Below, in pieces: positions 8,657 to 10,696 of a DNA stretch of 10,696 nt. The stretch spans positions 1 through 10,696 of the forward strand of contig CAYZJD010000136.1 in NCBI GenBank assembly GCA_964478455.1, read 5' to 3'. Made by a program: the position numbers and the translations under genes. Each line of letters opens with the position of its first letter. Positions within the stretch are counted from its first letter, which is position 1. The notes below the pieces were generated by a model that ran no database searches, was not told the DNA's origin, and saw only the letters and a program-made list of their open reading frames with translations. Source of the stretch: CAYZJD01 sp964478455. GTDB lineage: Bacteria > Acidobacteriota > Terriglobia > Bryobacterales > Bryobacteraceae.

Positions 8657-8685
8657 ACTATAGGGGAGTTTCAGATCTGATACAA
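8657..8685 (-). promoter_or_regulatory. Predicted sigma70-type promoter of the pseudokinase gene
   Basis: On the minus strand, TTGTAT (8680-8685) and TATAGT (8657-8662) are separated by exactly 17 bases. The -10 hexamer matches the consensus at five of six positions; the -35 matches at three. Transcription would start near 8650, giving a leader of about 45-50 bases before the ATG at 8603. The local sequence is distinctly AT-richer than its surroundings. The upstream edge of the -35 box lies two bases from the second copy of the 24-bp repeat. The call is by eye and unscored. Confidence 0.55.
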
Positions 8686-8687
8686 CA

Positions 8688-8711
8688 ACGGGGACAGCCC
8701 GCATGTTCCCC
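8688..8711. repeat. 24-bp dispersed repeat, copy 2
   Basis: This is identical over 24 bases to the copy at 6951-6974, in direct orientation 1737 bp away; after one extra C the match continues for three more bases (gct). It lies between the stop of the 92-residue gene (8723-8725) and the -35 box of the pseudokinase promoter. The same imperfect hairpin can form as in copy 1. It may act as a terminator or RNA-stabilising hairpin for the upstream minus-strand gene and as a boundary upstream of the pseudokinase promoter; this is inference. Confidence 0.8.
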
Positions 8712-8722
8712 CGCTTTCAGTC

Positions 8723-9001
8723 TCACGCCAGGTGGCCCGTGAGGGCTCGCTCGATATCCTGAGGTCCGAGCGATTCGCCGCGGTTCATCCGCTCCAGAAG
8801 GTCTTCGATGATTTGCTTGGCTTCGTCTCTCCGGTAGTTCCTGAGGAAGCCGTCATAGACGTGGTCTCCCGCGAGCGCGCGGTTAATCTCGGTCTCTTTG
8901 TTGTGTTCCTGGAGTTCGGTGAAATAGACGACCTTGTAGCGCCCAGAGTAGGCCGTCTCGCGGTAGATCTCGAACATCGTTTTCTCGGAGGCAAACCCCA
9001 T
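8723..9001 (-). CDS. Small protein of unknown function
   Basis: This 92-residue protein matches no family I recognise. It is soluble by appearance, with no signal peptide, membrane segment or Cys. It has a Tyr-rich first third (FEIYRETAYSGRYKVVYFTELQEHNKETEINRALAG), a middle VYDGFLRNYRRDEAKQIIEDLLERMNRGESLG, and a helical, acidic tail PQDIERALTGHLA. A small helical protein that binds a partner is plausible, but the sequence does not show a function. The start is uncertain. ATG at 9001 has no Shine-Dalgarno and would be nearly leaderless after a possible -10 box at 9010-9015. The in-frame ATG at 8977, which gives 84 residues beginning MFEIYRE, has only a weak GAG before it. The composition of the protein looks like a real gene: balanced, charged and not low-complexity. 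The minus-strand pseudokinase gene follows about 120 bp downstream, separated by the 24-bp repeat and its own promoter. Confidence 0.7.
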   Translation of the reverse strand: MGFASEKTMFEIYRETAYSGRYKVVYFTELQEHNKETEINRALAGDHVYDGFLRNYRRDEAKQIIEDLLERMNRGESLGPQDIERALTGHLA

Positions 9002-9009
9002 AAGGATAG

Positions 9010-9015
9010 ATTCTA
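9010..9015 (-). promoter_or_regulatory. Possible -10 box for the 92-residue gene
   Basis: The minus strand reads TAGAAT here, a five-of-six match to TATAAT, nine bases from the first ATG. No convincing -35 hexamer is found at 16-19 bases spacing. If it is used, transcription would begin close to the ATG at 9001, giving a leaderless message, or a leader of about 25 bases before the ATG at 8977. Confidence 0.25.
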
Positions 9016-9060
9016 GCCTGGAACATCTCAGAATGCGTCCCTCAGCCAGGTGCGGGCTGC

Positions 9061-9113
9061 CAGCGATCAGCGGCGCTCCTGCACAAGCCGAACGCTGATC
9101 GCCGATCGCTGAA
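9061..9113. repeat. Intergenic inverted repeat with tandem heptamers
   Basis: The 125-bp gap between the IPT/TIG gene and the 92-residue gene holds a 10-bp perfect inverted repeat: gcgatcagcg at 9063-9072 and cgctgatcgc at 9093-9102, with a 20-base loop. An alternative 8-bp pairing joins cagcgatc (9061-9068) with gatcgctg (9104-9111). The right side is also three near-identical heptamers in tandem: cgctgat, cgccgat, cgctgaa (9093-9113). It lies just after the stop of the minus-strand IPT/TIG gene, so it may be an mRNA 3'-end hairpin, but no T-run follows and it is not a classical terminator. Confidence 0.6.
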
Positions 9114-9126
9114 AGCTCTCCCGCAT

Positions 9127-10665
9127 CTACCGCCCGCGCGAGTACTTCTGAGCTTGCGCCTCGTCGTTGCTGCGGACCGGGATGTGCACGGTCTGGGACA
9201 TCCGCTCGCCCACCCGGACCGCCAGGGGAACCAGGTCGCCCGGCTGCACGCTCATCGACAGCGTGAACTGCACGTCGGAGAGATTCGCGTCCGCCTGGGA
9301 GGCAATAACCCGCGTCGCCGGGTGATCGATGCCGCCGACGCTCACGCGGACCCGCCCCGGATCGTCCACGGCCGCCGGTTCCGCCAGCCCGGCCACCGCA
9401 ATCCGAATCAGCTCACCCTGGACGGCCGGGCGCGTGGCGCTCACCGGCGTGTCGGACAGGCCGGTGACGGACAGAATCACCGGCGGCGGCGGGTCGATGG
9501 CCACGACAATCGGCGCCGCGGCAACGGAACCCGCCACAAATCGCAACACCGCCGGCCCGACGGCCAGGCCGCCTGGAACGGCAAAGGTGACCTTTGCGCC
9601 GTCCACCCCGAGGATCGCGGCCGGCCGCCCGTCGATAGTGATGCTCAGGGACGAGGCGAGCCCGGAGGGCAGGTTGGCGACCGACAGCACGGCCTGGCCC
9701 CCGGAGTAGATGCTGGCCAGTCCAGTCACCGGATTCACCACGCGCGGATCCGGAACGGGAACCTGTGGCCTGGGGTATCCGACCCGGAGGGCCAGCGGCA
9801 GTTTCGCGATCTCAAAACCGGTGGCGACGGTCAGTGGCACGGAGACAAGCGGCGCGGACCGGGAAATGTGCACGTTCGCCAGCAACCGGGTCGGACCAAG
9901 CACCCAAACGCGGCGAACCACCACGTCGCTCGAGCCGAAACCGGCCAGTGTCAGCCTTTCAGTGAAGTGAGTATCGACGCCGGTGATTTCGACCATCGCT
10001 TCGGTCCCGGCTGGCAGGGAAGCCGGCGAAACCGCGATTCTCGGCGTACCGGCCGGCTCGTAGACATACGTGGGCGGCGCTTGCGCGTCGAGGAAGAGCG
10101 ACGTCTGGCCGTCGATGTTCAGCGCCGTAACAACCGCGCGGTGCTCCGAGGCCCCCTGCGGCGGCCGGACGATCAGCGTCCCGGTCGCCTCATCCTCGCC
10201 GGTAACCGGCGCAGGCAGCCCGTCGAAGTAGATCCGCGATGCGCGGGAGAGGCCCGAGCCGGCGATCAACGCAATGCGCTTTCCGGTATCGTCCACCGTG
10301 CTGGTCACTGAGGAGATCGAAGGCGGCTGGCGAAAGACTTGTGTCACGCCGGCCGGGAGCACATACAGATCGTTGTGGCGCGAGAAGATCAGGTGCCGCG
10401 CGCCTTCGCCCGAGAACGGGCTGAAGCTTAGATTCACTTGCAGGAACGATGGCGCCGGCGGGTAGGCCTGCACGCCGTCCTCGATGACGGCAACCGAGCC
10501 CCCAAGCACACTCACCTCCAGGCCGGGCGCCGGCGCGCCGTTCTCCGTTAGGCCCACTCCGCTCGCGACGAAGAAGTTCCGCGCGCTGGTCACGTTCACG
10601 TACGCCGGCTTGACAGCGTAATCCCCGGGGAAGCTATACGTGGTCACGCCGTAGAGCCCGAGCGG
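9127..10665 (-). CDS. IPT/TIG-repeat secreted protein, 5' end missing
   Basis: This is the C-terminal part (about 512 residues) of a beta-sandwich repeat protein; its true start lies beyond the contig. An in-frame GTG at 10645-10647 could be taken as the start, but the frame stays open through LYG upstream to the fold-back axis near 10665, and no Shine-Dalgarno is seen, so the gene is treated as partial. Counting from that GTG, residues about 109-186 form a clear IPT/TIG domain (PPSISSVTS, then GSGLSRASRIYFDGLPAPV). Further Ig-like units occupy about 202-290 and 303-385. The last unit, about 390-491 (VQGELIRIAVAGL, VRVSVGGIDHPATRV, VPLAVRVG), resembles the TIGR03437 domain described from Solibacter. 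Cys is absent and Pro, Val and Ala are abundant, as expected for an exported protein, although the signal peptide would lie in the missing part. It is probably extracellular or surface-bound; its ligand is unknown. No sorting signal follows the last domain, only a short charged tail. Confidence 0.8.
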   Translation of the reverse strand, partial: PLGLYGVTTYSFPGDYAVKPAYVNVTSARNFFVASGVGLTENGAPAPGLEVSVLGGSVAVIEDGVQAYPPAPSFLQVNLSFSPFSGEGARHLIFSRHNDLYVLPAGVTQVFRQPPSISSVTSTVDDTGKRIALIAGSGLSRASRIYFDGLPAPVTGEDEATGTLIVRPPQGASEHRAVVTALNIDGQTSLFLDAQAPPTYVYEPAGTPRIAVSPASLPAGTEAMVEITGVDTHFTERLTLAGFGSSDVVVRRVWVLGPTRLLANVHISRSAPLVSVPLTVATGFEIAKLPLALRVGYPRPQVPVPDPRVVNPVTGLASIYSGGQAVLSVANLPSGLASSLSITIDGRPAAILGVDGAKVTFAVPGGLAVGPAVLRFVAGSVAAAPIVVAIDPPPPVILSVTGLSDTPVSATRPAVQGELIRIAVAGLAEPAAVDDPGRVRVSVGGIDHPATRVIASQADANLSDVQFTLSMSVQPGDLVPLAVRVGERMSQTVHIPVRSNDEAQAQKYSRGR

Positions 10666-10696
10666 GCCGCTCGGGCTCTACGGCGTGACCACGTAT
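10636..10696. repeat. Perfect terminal fold-back (probable assembly or library artefact)
   Basis: Bases 10636-10665 are followed by one base (10666, g) and then by their exact reverse complement at 10667-10696, which is the last base of the window. The left arm continues smoothly into the IPT/TIG coding frame, while the right arm introduces an in-frame stop (TAG, minus strand, 10678-10680) soon after the axis. A 30-bp perfect inverted repeat inside a coding sequence that ends exactly where the contig ends is best explained as a hairpin chimera or assembler fold-back. A real palindrome is possible but unlikely. Confidence 0.85.

Noticed and set aside
6966..8663. Two long plus-strand open frames (6966-7724 and 7728-8663) opposite the pseudokinase gene.
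   Set aside because: They are Gly/Arg-rich shadows of the minus-strand gene. The first starts inside the 24-bp repeat, and neither shows a recognisable domain or good start.
9154..10311. A 385-codon plus-strand open frame opposite the IPT/TIG gene.
   Set aside because: Its composition is dominated by Arg, Gly, His and Asp as expected for antisense GC-rich coding, whereas the minus strand encodes clear IPT/TIG domains.
10636..10696. A real cruciform, telomere-like hairpin or phage end at the contig terminus.
   Set aside because: The other end is an adapter, the palindrome is perfect and ends with the contig, and the left arm is ordinary coding sequence. An artefact explains this more simply.

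Overview
This window is a high-GC (roughly two-thirds G+C by eye) bacterial contig. It carries a four-gene plus-strand operon (1-6951) that converges on three minus-strand genes (6999-10665). The likely source is an Acidobacteriota genome, probably of the Bryobacterales/Solibacter type. That placement is inference. It rests on the MoxR/DUF58/BatA-like/DUF4175-like gene order, on a secreted IPT/TIG-rich protein whose last part resembles the domain described from Solibacter, on a membrane-anchored kinase-like protein with an outer ligand-type domain, and on a GGGGACAG-type dispersed repeat. No rRNA or other marker gene is present to settle it.

Both ends are technical artefacts. Bases 1-50 are the Illumina Nextera P7/i7/Read-2 adapter, including a readable 8-base index and the 19-base mosaic end. 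The last 61 bases (10636-10696) are a perfect fold-back: 30 bases, one centre base, then the reverse complement of the same 30 bases, ending exactly at the contig end. Real genomic sequence therefore runs from about 51 to about 10665. The first and last genes are both truncated, and neither apparent start codon is real.

Plus-strand operon: a MoxR-type AAA+ ATPase (N-terminus missing), a DUF58 protein with a vWA-like MIDAS motif, a BatA-like membrane protein with a second vWA domain, and a 1105-residue DUF4175-like membrane protein with a very long Q/E/R-rich C-terminal region. The genes are 3 bp apart, 1 bp apart and overlapping by 4 bp, each with a Shine-Dalgarno sequence and a GTG start, so they are almost certainly co-translated. 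From family knowledge, this is a MoxR-vWA chaperone-like module acting at the cytoplasmic membrane and on the periplasmic side; its substrate is unknown.

Minus strand: a membrane-anchored pseudokinase (6999-8603) with no N-lobe and a degenerate catalytic loop, a 92-residue protein I do not recognise (8723-9001), and a partial secreted IPT/TIG repeat protein (9127-10665). The pseudokinase gene is bracketed by two identical 24-bp direct repeats, one starting on the stop codon of the operon's last gene and one abutting the -35 box of the pseudokinase promoter. No intergenic stretch exceeds 125 bp. I see no tRNA, rRNA, CRISPR array, transposase or phage gene. The most interesting biological items are the pseudokinase and its flanking repeats; the most consequential practical items are the two artefactual ends.
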